A stretch of 64,000 nt of DNA, from contig CP053154.1 in NCBI GenBank assembly GCA_014607495.2, positions 9,982,001 through 10,046,000 of the forward strand. The letters run 5' to 3'. The stretch comes from Carposina sasakii (lineage: Eukaryota > Arthropoda > Insecta > Lepidoptera > Carposinidae). The notes beneath the pieces were generated by a model. The model searched no databases and was not told the DNA's origin. It was given only the letters and a program-made list of their open reading frames with translations. A program made the translations under genes and the position numbers. Each line of letters opens with the position of its first letter. Within the stretch, counting starts at the first letter, position 1. Positions 1 to 11,467 of the stretch are shown here, piece after piece.

Positions 1-1586
1 AATGACTACACCGACCAATGCCTTATGTCTAAGAGTAATAAAATAATAATAATCAACAATAAGTACTGCCTTACATACACAGTCGAAGGTACATACATTA
101 ATCATGTGCGCAAACATTGTTAAATTAAGTAAAAACGATGAAAATAAACACACTACACCTAGTAGGAAACTAATACCCGTAGAACAAATTGCAAATTACA
201 TTCTTCTAACCTCTCCCTCCCGAGGGGAGACTATACCTCATCATATACTAACAACACGAGAGCCATGTGCACTAGGAATCATGCATTAAAACTAACATAA
301 TATATACACTTTCCACAGTATAACTATTACGGAAATATCTCTACTTAATAGCTAGGTATGGATTCAGAGTGCACATGGCTGAATACATAAAATATACCAA
401 CTCTCGGTACCACAGCCCTCTGTGAAACGATCGAGTGCACAAATCACAAACATCGGTAGTACATACACGTTGCACAGACAATCGTTCTTCACAACGGTTA
501 TTTATTACTACGTTATTTACAAAGTATCAACAGTAACCACTTAGTTACGGAAAAGTACCGTAAATTTGTCAAAATCTCTATTAACTAATTTGATAAATAA
601 TAAATAATTTATGAGACAGCATTATTTACAGAAGCACACAGCGCTCGGCTCGCCGTGCGCACCGAGCGTGCTCACGAGCTGCCTCGTCGCCTCGACTGAT
701 CGACTTATACAATACAAACACGTTATCCCCTATCATAAACACTAGTTCAAGTGGCGATCACATGTGATTAAAGTTTTCAAGAAAACTATTGTATAAAAAT
801 TTCAAAAACGGGTAAAATTCCCAACATATTGAATAAAAATACTTGAATTGTAAGAAATAAGGGTGATTAAGTGATTATTGAGAACCGGTTCTCGCGGGGT
901 AAATCAGGGCGCACAATGCCGGAACTGGCTCTCAAATCAATACGTATTAACTGGCGATTGTGAGCTGAGTATTGTCGCCGGAATAATAAGTCAATGTCTT
1001 CGATTGTTGTCGCCGCGGCCTTCTGTGGCTCTCATCCATTCCGGTTCCGTACGGCAAATACTAAGATCGATTTAAAATCAATATGCGCGGAGCATAACGA
1101 AAACGTTTTTGTAAATGTCTAAAAACAAAAGCCTACGGCAATAAATCAAAAAATATCTTTTGTGCAATAAATTCTTTCTGTGTTTTGCAAGTCACTAAAC
1201 AAAGAATAAAATGGTCCAGTTTTTGCAACAGCCCGCCTTGCGATTATGCAAATGGCACAACAATAAAGCAGAACTGTAACATGGGTGCAAAAAGTACTTT
1301 TTATGGCGGACATTGCAAATGCAAAATCATAAAAAGTGAATAACTACCAAACAAGACCGAGTCAGTAAGTTTTCCAAGAAAATATTGTAAAAAATGGCCG
1401 TTAGACGGTAGGTAGGTAGTAGGTGCTTTGAGAATTTTACCTCGGCACCTCGCTTTAAGGTATACATTTTATGAGCAAATGGTCGAGGAGACGAGGTCGG
1501 GTGCGAGGCTCGGGCGTGGCTGTCGTCGCGGCGCGGGACTACGCAGGAGGAACTCGTATACCGGCTCGAGGCGGGCGCGGGGCGCA
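1..1586. other. 3' flank of Krueppel, no other gene seen
   Basis: This stretch lies downstream of the Kr stop codon on the minus strand. It is AT-rich apart from a GC-rich patch at about 635-690. The first clear minus-strand AATAAA is at 501-506, so a Kr 3' UTR of about 1.1 kb is possible, though weaker polyadenylation signals nearer the stop cannot be excluded. The open frames here (for example 878-1075) have no recognisable protein character. Confidence 0.5.
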
Positions 1587-2434
1587 CTACGCGGCGTGCA
1601 TGCGCAGGTCGGCGGGCGAGTCGGGCGTCGCCGGCCGCCGCGGCAGCGACAAATCTTCCGGCTCCGTCTGCTCGGGCCACTCATCCCAGCGCCAGTCGGC
1701 CGCGCTGCTGGGCGGGCTGGCGACGTCGCGCTCGCAGCTCGACGGCGCGCAGCGGTGTAGCGCGGCCGCCTGCCGCCTCCGGAACCGCGCACCGCAACGG
1801 CAGGCGAATGGAGCATCTCCCTCGTGCACCAATGCGTGCGCTTTCAGCTGGTTGGAGTCGGAGAAGCGCGCCGGGCAGCGCGCGCATGCGTAGGGCCGCT
1901 CTCCCGTGTGCACGCGCAGGTGACGGCGCAGGTTGGCGACCTGCACGAAGTGTCGCGGGCAGTGAGGACAGCTGTACGGTTTCTCGCCGGTGTGCAACCT
2001 GAGGTGTGTCTTCAGATGATGGTCTCGCGTGAAGCGCTTGTGGCACTCCCCGCACTCAAAAGGTTTCTCGCCCGTGTGGGTGCGCTCGTGGTTTTGGAGT
2101 ACGTGCTTGTAACCAAAGGATCGGGAGCAAACCTTGCAGGTGAACAGTTTGTCTCTCGGGGGGTCAGCGGCACCGGGCGATGACCCGGACGAGGGCGGCG
2201 ACGGCGGCGCAGAGTCGTCCAGCTTGGGCGTGCGGCGCCGCTTGCGCTCCCCGGCGCCGGCGGGCGGCAGCAGGGGCGTAGGGGGCGAGGGCGGCCACGC
2301 GGCCAGCAGCGCGTTGGAGTACAGCTCTGCGGGCAGGCCGGCCACCAGCGCCGCCGCCCGAGTCGCTAGCAGCCGCTCGGCCAGCATCGGGAGGGACTCT
2401 TGGCGCATGGTCGACAGCGGCCGCACTGATACAC
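1587..2434 (-). CDS. Kr: Krueppel C2H2 zinc-finger transcription factor, main exon (5' partial)
   Basis: Gap-gene transcriptional repressor acting in the nucleus during segmentation. The exon opens at a splice acceptor (TTCAG, AG at 2436-2435), enters coding phase after two bases and ends at TAG at 1587. Counting from the GTG at 2426, the product has 279 residues. A proline/serine-rich N-terminal half contains the Kr signature SPPSSGSSP (near 75-84). Four canonical C2H2 fingers follow at about 95-117, 123-145, 151-173 and 179-201, joined by TGEKP/TGERP linkers. Finger 1 carries [14 protein letters not shown] and finger 2 TRDHHLKTH, both diagnostic of Kr orthologues. A fifth, CCHC-type finger (207-226) has only one residue between its first two cysteines. 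The tail has EQTEPEDLS (252-260), the Kr motif with the PxDLS core bound by the co-repressor CtBP. The gene is incomplete: family members have a short first coding exon, expected at higher coordinates, which I could not find. Family assignment is firm; the exact exon start is inferred. Confidence 0.95.
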
Positions 2435-4738
2435 CTGAATGACAATAAATTTTTTAATTAGTTATCATATTTTTCTGCTCCAGTTTCAGTAAATTTGCTC
2501 GACGACAGAGAAATGGTGAAGACATCCGTTGCATTCACTTCCGTCGCGGGTTAGAAACTGCCTAAATAAACATATAGTCGAAGAACCTATCGATAGCGCA
2601 CTTATCAACGAGAGCGGCAAAAAATGCAGCAAAAAGCGTGCGCCAGACGCTGCATAGGAAACATTTGGTCGCAATCACGCCGCTGCAGGTCGCTTCCGCC
2701 CCGACCTGTTGCGCAAATTGCCAACACGTAAACGTTCCAATTTAATGAAGAATGAAATAAGTATGAATGCGAGGATCGGTGAGTTAATTTTAAAAGATAA
2801 CAAAAGTCAAACCACCACTGCCGTCCACTCTCCTTCACAAGCAATAGAATTAATTATTCGTCGGGTGGCTCCGCCCGCCCGCTCCGCCCAAATTATATTC
2901 AAATATTAATTTCAACGAAGGAAAGCCTTTTTGAGAGAGTGCTTAATTAAAATTAGACAAAATCATAATTGAAAGTTCTCCTCGAGGCGTGAAGAGGAGG
3001 CGCGGGAGGAGCTCCTAACATTATCTACTTAGCCGGGGAAATTAATTCCGGCAGCGTGGACTGAGCCGAGTTTTAATTGAACCAACCGAATTTTGCTTCT
3101 CGTTGTTTTGAACATCCTTTAATTTTGGTCAGGATAATCTGTATTTAAATCATATCTTAATAGAAATTTACGACAACATGACTTCCAAAGAGAATAAAGT
3201 ATTCAGATATCCAAGGATTGGATCTGTGTTACTTCAACTTTATGCAAAAGTACATCATATTTGAAAAGTAGTAGATGTAAGATAATTTGAAAGTTTGTGA
3301 TTAGGTGCTGGGCCGCATCGGAGACGGCACGTACAAGCTTATGCCATAACTTTTTAATAACATTTTGCCAGTTCGGGGCACGACAGCGGACCGCACTTGC
3401 GATGTGCTCAGAATTATAATAACATTGTATCAAAGTTTAAACAAGAAAACAATGTCCACGGATGCGGTCAAATCCGAAATAACGTGAAAACATAAATGTA
3501 TATGTACGAACATTCACATTCATATAAAAGAATATGTAACGTAATTTCAATCAATTTTGTATGAAACAATTTTTTTGCTATACCTCAGTACATATTTTAA
3601 TAACGAATAATAGTAGAAAAAACGTAGCTGAAACATTTTTTTTGTACAAAAAAGCAATAAACGGGAGAATGCATCACATTTATCGGTCGGTCGGGCCCGC
3701 GGCTGGTGACAATGTTGGTGATAAATTTTTACAGCCCCGCACCCTTCCGTGCCGGCTTTTTATGTGCTAAAGAGTTGTAATTATCCCCTCTTTATACCCC
3801 ATAAATATTTGTCAATAACCCATATTGAATACTTTTATGGAGTCGCCCGCGGCCGCCACTCCATAACTCATTATTGCGCGGTACAAGGGTCTCGATAACG
3901 TGTCGATGACATTGTTAAGAAAAGCTTCTGTTTCTTTGAGCTTTGTATTTTGGCCTTTTTTAACAAATCACTGACGCGGTGACTTTTTGAAGGGTGTATG
4001 TATTATACCGCGAATGTTGCAATTGATTTGGGACTTCATAGAGTTTGAAACATGGTCGTTTCATGCCACACTTTTATGTAATATGAGGGTATTTGTATAT
4101 ATTTTTTATAACATAACAGGCTATCATCACAGGTAATCGACGATTTTCAACGTCTACACAATTGATCGCGTTTAATTAATTTGTCATGCTTTTAAACAGT
4201 GTCATTATTATACCTGGTTAACTAAATAGCTTTATGTAGAATATACCTAACAACTAGAATGTATTCTGTGTTTTTTTACAACACATATGCCTACTACTAA
4301 AATATCGAGCTATGGTTTGGCCTAAATTGAGTGCAGTAATGAGATTAACCCGAATCGCGTAAGCACGGCTCGGTATAGATTATACCGCATACGGTTTCGG
4401 CAGTGTAGGGTTAACAAGGCGGCTTGTAAGGATTCCTTTGCCTTACCAATTATTTTACAGTTACAAATTTATTAGTATGATCGTCTACTAACAATTATAA
4501 TTTTTTAGTGACTGCTTGTTTAAACTTAAGGGGTATATTAGTGATTCTGTTACTGGGATAACATATTTTCCGGGATCGAAAATAACCTCTTACTGCAAAG
4601 TACCTCATAAAGTGACCTATCTATATTTAAAAAAAGATTTGTCTACACGTCTCGTCATATGAATGAATATAACAGAAATTATACATTATTAATTAAGTAC
4701 CTAAAAATATATCCCATGATGTTTTTAAATAGTCTATT
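2435..4738. other. Kr 5' intron/upstream region, no exon identified
   Basis: AT-rich unique sequence 5' of the Kr exon. It holds GC-box-like clusters near 2865-2890, a purine/pyrimidine-biased patch near 2985-3015 and, on the minus strand, a TATAAAGAGG word near 3795. The short first coding exon of Kr could lie here, but no frame with a Kr-like N-terminus joined to a good donor in the required phase was found. Confidence 0.35.
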
Positions 4739-4852
4739 CCGTGTCCCACTGCTGGGTAAAGGCCTCCCCCATTTAAGCCCACACTTGTCTTGTTCACGCT
4801 ATAGTGGCCCAATCTGGCAGAAATGTATACAGATCGTCACTCCATCTTCTCT
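4739..4852 (-). mobile_element. LINE/SINE 3' fragment ('cccactgctgggtaaaggcctccc' type)
   Basis: The minus strand reads through the GGGGGAGGCCTTTACCCAG ... AGTGGGACACGG text typical of a very common lepidopteran retroelement 3' end. Related text recurs in this window near 26860-26925 (+) and 61946-61984 (-). It is truncated and non-coding. Confidence 0.6.
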
Positions 4853-4886
4853 TGAAAAAAAAAACGCATCTAGATTTTATGATATT

Positions 4887-5119
4887 CTTACTAATATCTA
4901 TTATAAATGCGAAAGTAACTACATAATATATTTGTCTGTTGCATTTTCACGCCTAAACCAGGCAATTCAAATGTTTAGTAAACAGGTAGTTTAGAGTTTT
5001 AGAGCATGAGAAAGAATATGGGGCAAACTTTTATGCCAGGAAAAAAGTCACGGAAAATTCAATAGGTATTTTATTTGTTTTTGCAGTCCATGCGAACGAA
5101 GACGCAGGCGTCCACTAGT
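4887..5119 (+). mobile_element. Helitron-like non-autonomous repeat
   Basis: Starts with the ACTAATAT..TATAAATGCGAAAG motif and ends with the degraded word GCAGGCGTCCACTAGT, a layout shared with repeats at 11290-11467, 21783-22019 and 24760-24937. Such CTAGT-ending, hairpin-poor repeats are usually classed as Helitron-like (Lep1-type) in Lepidoptera. Classification is from memory; the repeat relationship is seen directly. Confidence 0.55.
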
Positions 5120-7018
5120 AACAAATAAACCTATAATATACTTATAATTAACAAACAAAAAGGATTTGCATAGAAAGCAAGACAATTACCAAATAAGGAC
5201 ATATTATAAGACATAACAGAGAAACCATTTGCGCTGACCGCTAAATAAATGTACCTTAATACTATGTACTTTATTTATTTATTTCTGTGAAATGTTGATT
5301 TCACTATGAATTTATATGAGTACCTAAGCAGTGTTATTTTAATAAAAAGATGCATATTGGTATAGCGCGTACGAGTATGACTAGAACATTCCAGCACAAC
5401 CGGGAGTGTTTATATTTATAACGTGTTACTAAATTATTTAGATAAGTTTACATATTTGAAGATGCTTTTTAAGTCTGTCATACTATATTTAGATGATTTA
5501 GCAAAGTGAACACTATTTGAAATTTGGGTAAAACTAACTAAAGTACCAAAAAATTGCAGTTATTACCTAGTCATTGCATGAGTATAAAAAATTATAAGAA
5601 GAAGGTAATATTAACTAAAAGCTAACATAGCCTGCCTGACATTTGTCAGGATACGAGTAAGTAGTTAATCTCGTAGTTAAGTAGCAACTAAAATAGATAA
5701 AAAATAATAATCACTTGAGTAGATAAGCAAAGCGATAAGAAAACGTATGTAGACAATAATTTGGAGTTATCGCTTAATCAGTCTGCTACCTTTGTTTTCC
5801 TTATCTTTTGCAGAAAAGGATTATTTACTAAGTAATTAAGCTAAATAGTCTATGGAATTATCTGAGATATAATCATAAACATTAGTAATTACCTTATGCA
5901 CAATCTGAACTTAACAAACTTAACAATAACTTAACACAATAAAAAATATGCACACACGACATCAATACAAAAAAAAATACACAAAAATGTGCTACGAAAG
6001 TTTCGTAGCAGAGCCGTAGCAGGACTACGCTCGCTCGCTCCTACGGCTACGGTTCACTGAATCTGCAAGCTAGACGCGAATGCAAATAACCATGTGTGCG
6101 TCCCGACGCCGCCCCCGCCAATCGCGGCGCGCGAGCCACGCATGACACGTGACCGCAACTTTTACAAACTTTTACACACATGCACTGTTACAAACTCACA
6201 TTCAAATGTCAAAAAAAATCACAAACCTCTCGGATTCTGCGACGACTGCAGCGATAAGGCCATCACACCAGGTTCACGGCAAACATTTATTCACACCACT
6301 CGGACAGTCTATAAACTCAGTTCACGTAACTAGTATTCGCAATGTTTATGTTAGTTTTTTAATTGTTTGTGTTCGCTAATCATGTTACGGGTTCGCGGCG
6401 CGGAGTCGGGTCGAGGAATGAGCGCAGTGCACGAGCGTGCCGGGTGCGACCTACCACAACACTGGCGCCTCCGCGGCCGCCCCTAGCCGGCCTAAACACA
6501 CCCCCATGCCCCGCGCGCCCCGCCCCGCGCCCCGCGCACGCCCCGCCCGCACCCCGCACCGCCCCGGTGCACTCCACGTGCACGCACTGCATTCACTTTT
6601 TATGGGCGCTACTACATAATGTTCCTTCCTGAAGTAGTTTTTTGGCCCCCATCCGTAGACGGCCACATAAGCAGTTTTTTATTTTTACGAGCAGCTCCCG
6701 TGCCGCCGGCCGCTACTCTCTCCCGGTACTAATTTGGGAACGCGCTTGGATTTATTATCTACTGCATTGAAACTTATCTGAAATGAAGATCGGTTGTTAT
6801 ATTTTAGGTAGCTTACAAGATAAGGTTAGCGTATAGATAGATACTTAGGTAAGTAATTAGGGATTACATAAGTACATCACTATGTATTATTTATTTAAAA
6901 GTCCTTCATGACAAAATTTTAATCCTACTGCTAATTTAACATTTACAGTTAGGAATTCGCGTATCTAAAACACTGACCCTTATATACTCGTAGTGCTCTG
7001 TGCTGACCCTAAGTCTAA
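5120..7018. other. Gene-free interval with fold-back words and a CpG-rich block
   Basis: AT-rich DNA with two notable parts. At about 5989-6055 the words GCTACGAAAGTTTCGTAGC and CCGTAGC..GCTACGG form nested inverted repeats, probably a fold-back repeat remnant. At about 6095-6600 the DNA becomes strongly GC- and CpG-rich and frames are open on several registers because stops are rare; these frames are low-complexity (Pro/Arg/Ala or Gly/Ala) and are not credible proteins. The CpG block could be a promoter or enhancer of Kr. Confidence 0.4.
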
Positions 7019-7248
7019 GGCCGATTGGTCTAGTAGGTAGTGACCCTGCCTACGACGCCATAGGTCCTGGGTTCGAATCCCGGTAGGTGCAAACATTGAT
7101 ATGATGAATATTGATGTTTGTTTCCGAGTCATGGATGTTTCTATACTTATCTATGTATTTATATACCGTTACTTAGTACCCACGACACAAGACCTTAGGG
7201 ATCTTAGTGTGGGACTAGGTTAATGTGTTGTGTAGTGGGTGAATATTA
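7019..7248 (+). mobile_element. tRNA-derived SINE, copy 1
   Basis: Begins with a tRNA-like head: A-box-like TGGTCTAGTAGG and a consensus B box GGTTCGAATCC, followed by a unique body ending TGTTGTGTAGTG and an A-rich tail. The 219-bp body matches 25599-25817 with a single difference (G at 7184, A at 25764, a CpG to CpA change). The two copies are therefore very young. The head is a Pol III internal promoter, not a working tRNA. Confidence 0.85.
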
Positions 7249-7270
7249 AAAAAAATATTATTAAAAATTA

Positions 7271-7515
7271 AGGCCGCACTACGATAAAACCGCCGCGGGT
7301 TTTAACAGCCTGACAGGTAAAGGAAACTAATGGAAGCGGCCGAACTGACAATTTTTTCCCGCGACTGATTTTATAACCGCGGTTGTTACATGACTAGCGG
7401 ATAAAAACCGCGCCAAAATTTGTTGTCCATAGAACTTATATTCGCGGCTTGTGCGTCTCGAGCGGTTTTGCGATTACGCGGTTAAACGCTTGCGGGAAAA
7501 ACTGTAGTGCGGCCT
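7271..7515. mobile_element. MITE-like element with 12-bp terminal inverted repeats
   Basis: Ends AGGCCGCACTAC (7271-7282) and GTAGTGCGGCCT (7504-7515) are perfect inverted repeats, with looser symmetry further in. The element is 245 bp, non-coding and rich in CGCGG words. No target duplication is obvious. It abuts the A-rich tail of the SINE at 7019-7248. The superfamily is unassigned. Confidence 0.7.
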
Positions 7516-7794
7516 GGCACTAATACATGCTATACAAGTTCTGAGTGTATGTGGAGTTTGACATAAGTAGGTATACTAATTAGTCACATCATTTTGAGAT
7601 TGTAGATAGTCTTCGAAATAATTCATATATAAATCCCATACACACCTGTATTTTTTATGCATTATATATACTGTATTCATATTTCCACGATATCATCAAA
7701 GTATAGTGAAAATTTCTTCTAGTGATGTATGCAAGTTTTTGTGCAGGTATTTATAGGATGTTTTATTACTTACTACAAATATTATTAACACTGT

Positions 7795-8030
7795 ATCATC
7801 ATCAGCCTATTGCAGTCCACTTGGCCTCCCCCAAGGGCACGTCACAAGACTGCCATGGGGGGTATTCGGCCATAGTCACCATGCTGGGCAGGCGGGTTGG
7901 TGACCGCAGTTTGTATTTCGGACACCTCCCGGAAACCCCTAATCGCCTCGTACAATACTCCACGGGCAGGCGGGGGTGGTATGAATTCTACTCTGCCGGC
8001 ACCACGCGGCTAACCCTGTATAAATACATA
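7795..8030 (-). mobile_element. Non-LTR retrotransposon fragment (antisense)
   Basis: The plus strand carries ATCATCATCAGCC, CACTTGGCCTCCCCCAAG and GTCACCATGCTGGGCAGG, which is the reverse complement of a widespread lepidopteran LINE 3' region ending in ATG repeats. A short related scrap is at about 36050-36075. The open frame across it (7722-8051) is not a gene. Confidence 0.55.
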
Positions 8031-8260
8031 ATAATACTGCTATTGATATAGGTAATTATAATCCATAATGCAGTGCAATAAGCACTGCAATATTTAATGT
8101 CTGACGCATTATTTAAAAACCACAGTCTAAAAAACCTGCTTATAACTTATTACGATTAGAATTATTATTGTATACTGGTTTGACTTCTAAACAATTCAAT
8201 CATTATAATTTAATTATTTATCTGCATATTTTCAAGTGCTATATTTACGTATACTAATTA

Positions 8261-9286
8261 GGGGAGAGTTGGCTATATTGTACCAGAAGATAAATCGTAC
8301 CACCCACATATTTCGTACTAAACGTACATTTTATTTGATTCCGGCAACACTAAATTATAGTTAGCAATGCTTAGGAAGCCATGGCAGTTTGTGAAATTGT
8401 TGCCCAAGAGACTGTAGTTTACATCGAATATAATACCTTTTTATGGCGTCTGTTAGTATTTTTGGGTTGGAAAACCTAAGATATACCGAGCAAATGGTAA
8501 ACTTTTAGAAATTCGCTATTTGATTACACATTTTTTTTTATATTCTTGGAAAGTTTACTTTCATCTGTAGAAATCAACCAACGCAATTCTTTGTATTGAA
8601 AATTGATTTTTAAAAATCATGGGTTGTCTTGTAAATCGTACTGGATTATAGTTTTTTAATCATACCGGTACAATTAAACGAGCTGATTGAATTTAGTTTT
8701 TTGAAATTATCAAGTATTTTTTATGTTGAATGTATATTTTGATATAAGGTATGTATATTATGTAAAACCTATCAATGTATGTAATATCAAATTATTTGAA
8801 CATATTAATTTATATATTTGCACAAATGAAATGTACCGGTTTCTAAATCGTACCAAATGCTTATTATAATAATAACATATTCAATTTGTGGTTTTAACTA
8901 AACTAGACCTTAATCAGTATACTACCATAAAGACAATAAGGAATAAAGAACACTGCACCTTTTGGTTGATCTCTAAATACTGTAAATATATCAAACAAGA
9001 AACTCTTTTTATTTACTTATTTGTATGGGAAATCTCATAGTACGATTTAGTGGACCTAGTAATACGATTTAACATACGGGTCACGAAATCATACCGATAG
9101 CTACTTTTTTTTCAAAGATACTACAGGAAATAAAATACTCACTAAATAAAAAAAAAAAAACAAATGCGGTATAGTTAATTTGATTAACTACACTGAGTAT
9201 TAAATAAATAAACATTAGAATAACTCTCATGGTTTTTTCACAAAATTGGATAGAAGTTATGTGGTACAATATAGCCAACTCGCCCC
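8261..9286. mobile_element. TA-flanked inverted-repeat element A (GGGGAGA family)
   Basis: Termini are GGGG(A/C)GAGTTGGCTATATT and its inverse, about 26 bp with one mismatch, flanked by TA at 8259-8260 and 9287-9288. The 1,026-bp interior has no coding frame but repeatedly contains AAATCGTAC(C/T), or its complement, for example near 8293, 8637, 8847 and 9042, resembling part of the terminus. Element B at 34802-35667 shares the GGGGAGA end and TA flanks. TA flanks point to a Tc1/mariner-type mover; this assignment is inferred. Confidence 0.75.
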
Positions 9287-11289
9287 TATTTGCTAATTGC
9301 AATATATCTGATTAACTGCAACCAGTTTTAAACTCAACTTACTGCTTTATCGGTTACCAAGTGACATATTTTTATAAACCATACACTACAACCAAATAAT
9401 GGTCATATATACATACACATAGATAGAAGTAGTAGGTATATTAGGATCATAGTGGTATAACTTACAGCGTTACCTTGGATCGATGGCAATTATTGGTTCA
9501 AAGACAACACACATAAAGAGCATAAGTGTCGGGAGCTGATGTGGATCGCATAAATTAAGATTTTTTACTGAACCCGCGGCTCTGGTACCTATTTTTACCT
9601 TTTTTCCTATTTTTACCATAGTGCGAGCACGCGCCTTCTCTCGCCCCTCTTAACTCAATGGCTTTTTATCCAATCGTCAGGAGGAGCTTCTTCTATCTAT
9701 CTATTATTAGTAATGTCTTTACGTATGTTATGGAATGATACACATTTCGTTACAATTAGGGTGGCTTGTTTTTAAGATCAGACGGAACTGATTGTGGTTT
9801 AGTAAAAACTTGACGACATCTGTTGTTTCTGATCAGCTAGGAACTTTATAAATAACATTTATCTTACATAACATAATATTCCTTGTGTTATTTGACATTA
9901 GCGTTTGCAAATTTATCGGTAGGTAAACGGAAGGCAGTTATCTCAATAATAACGCAAACAATGCTTATTAAAGAAGAAAACAACGATGTTGTTTTCAGAA
10001 TGGGCAACTTAAAAAAGGTTGTTAGTTTTTTAAAACCATTGCTCCCACCTGCTGCTGTCGCGTGCCTACCTTTGACTATGGAATGTAAGCTTTATGGCGT
10101 GATGGTAAGGTGCTATTTAATTAGAATTTGGAATATGTGCAAGGAAGTTTTTTAGATAAAAAATGATTTTTTGTCTCGTTCTATTATATGACTCCATCCC
10201 TGTCTGAAGGATGTTTGTTCTGTTATCTCGCACACGCTGGCTGGCACCTTGCTCGCTCGGCTCAGGCTCCAGGCTCTGCGCACAATAAATTAGGCAACAG
10301 AGAGATCTTTGTCTACCGCTTTCTATTCGCAGATAAACAACAAAGTTTGCCAAGAAGCAGGTGTATGTGCACCTTAATCTTATCTCGAATCAATATACAA
10401 TAATTAAGGATACATCAGCGGTAAACAGGCGGTGTTGTAGTTTTGCAAGAAACCAGCAAGAATCAATAAAATTTTATTACATCAAGATTAATTATTTACA
10501 CATAAAAAGAATTTTAAAAATATATCATTGGCAAGTGTTTTTTATTCAATCGACCATAATAAAATTTGGTCCAATAATAAAAGTAGTTACATTTTGACAT
10601 AAGCCAGCTCCCATCCCACGTCAACCAGAATATTTTTCGCAGTTTCAATAGAAAGCGCGTACAATAACTCCGGGCTCCTGTCTTTACAGTGAAAGTGAAA
10701 GGTTCCTTTTGTCTTGTCGAGATGGCAATGCCCCCCCCCCGCACCTCCTCATCAAAGGACCCAACTCTTTGAAGACCTGAAACCACAATTAAGGCCGAGA
10801 TTCAAGGACGCGTCATTTACCCGGGCAGTTCAATGGAACTCGGATTCGCCAACACTTTTACTTTTCTTTCCGGTGCGATCGATATCTACACAACGACTTT
10901 TGTTTCGATCCACAAAGAAACCCTTTTACAATACGACGGTGATTGTTTACTGGTGACCACCCCGCATTTTTGCACTATCTGTTGGAAAGGATTTCTTTCT
11001 ACAAAACGATAACAAAACACAATATATATGAGTAAGCGAAAGTACCTAGCTATTTTTGTTTAGTTGAATATCATTTAGTTGGTGTAGTTCTTACTATTAT
11101 TTGCAGTAGTTCTAGCGTTACTATCAAATTTTATCAGTGGAATAACTGCGAATAAAGGGATGTATAGTTTAGCCTCCTGTAGACCTGCTGATAGCACTCC
11201 TTACAATAATACATGTTGCCTACAGGCACATATAACATAAAACAACTTATACTAAAACTAGTAAACCTAACTGGACTGCAAAAAAATAA

Positions 11290-11467
11290 AATGAAATTAT
11301 CTGGGAAAAAAATATTTTCCTGGAATAAAAAGTAGCCTATGTGTTATTCTGATATGTAAGCTACACTATTGTGAAGTTTCATTAAAATCCATTCAGTAGT
11401 TTTTGCGTGAAAGAGTAACAAACATACATACATCCTCACAAACTTTCGTGTTTATAATATTAGTAGG
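11290..11467 (-). mobile_element. Helitron-like non-autonomous repeat
   Basis: Read on the minus strand it begins TCCTACTAATATTATAAAC, continues CGAAAGTTTGTGAGGATG, ACTCTTTCACGCAAAAACT and ACACATAGGCTACTTTTTAT, the standard text of a very abundant lepidopteran repeat. It is 3' truncated and lacks the CTAGT end seen in the copy at 21783-22019. Confidence 0.65.

Noticed and set aside
1428..2445. Several open frames overlapping the Kr exon on both strands (for example 1471-1893 +, 1824-2183 +, 1681-2055 -)
   Set aside because: They are shadows of the GC-rich Kr coding exon; only the 1587-2434 minus frame has conserved zinc-finger structure.
6363..6666. Overlapping Pro/Arg- and Gly/Ala-rich frames on both strands
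   Set aside because: Low-complexity translations of a CpG-rich block with few stops; no splice-compatible partner or known motif.
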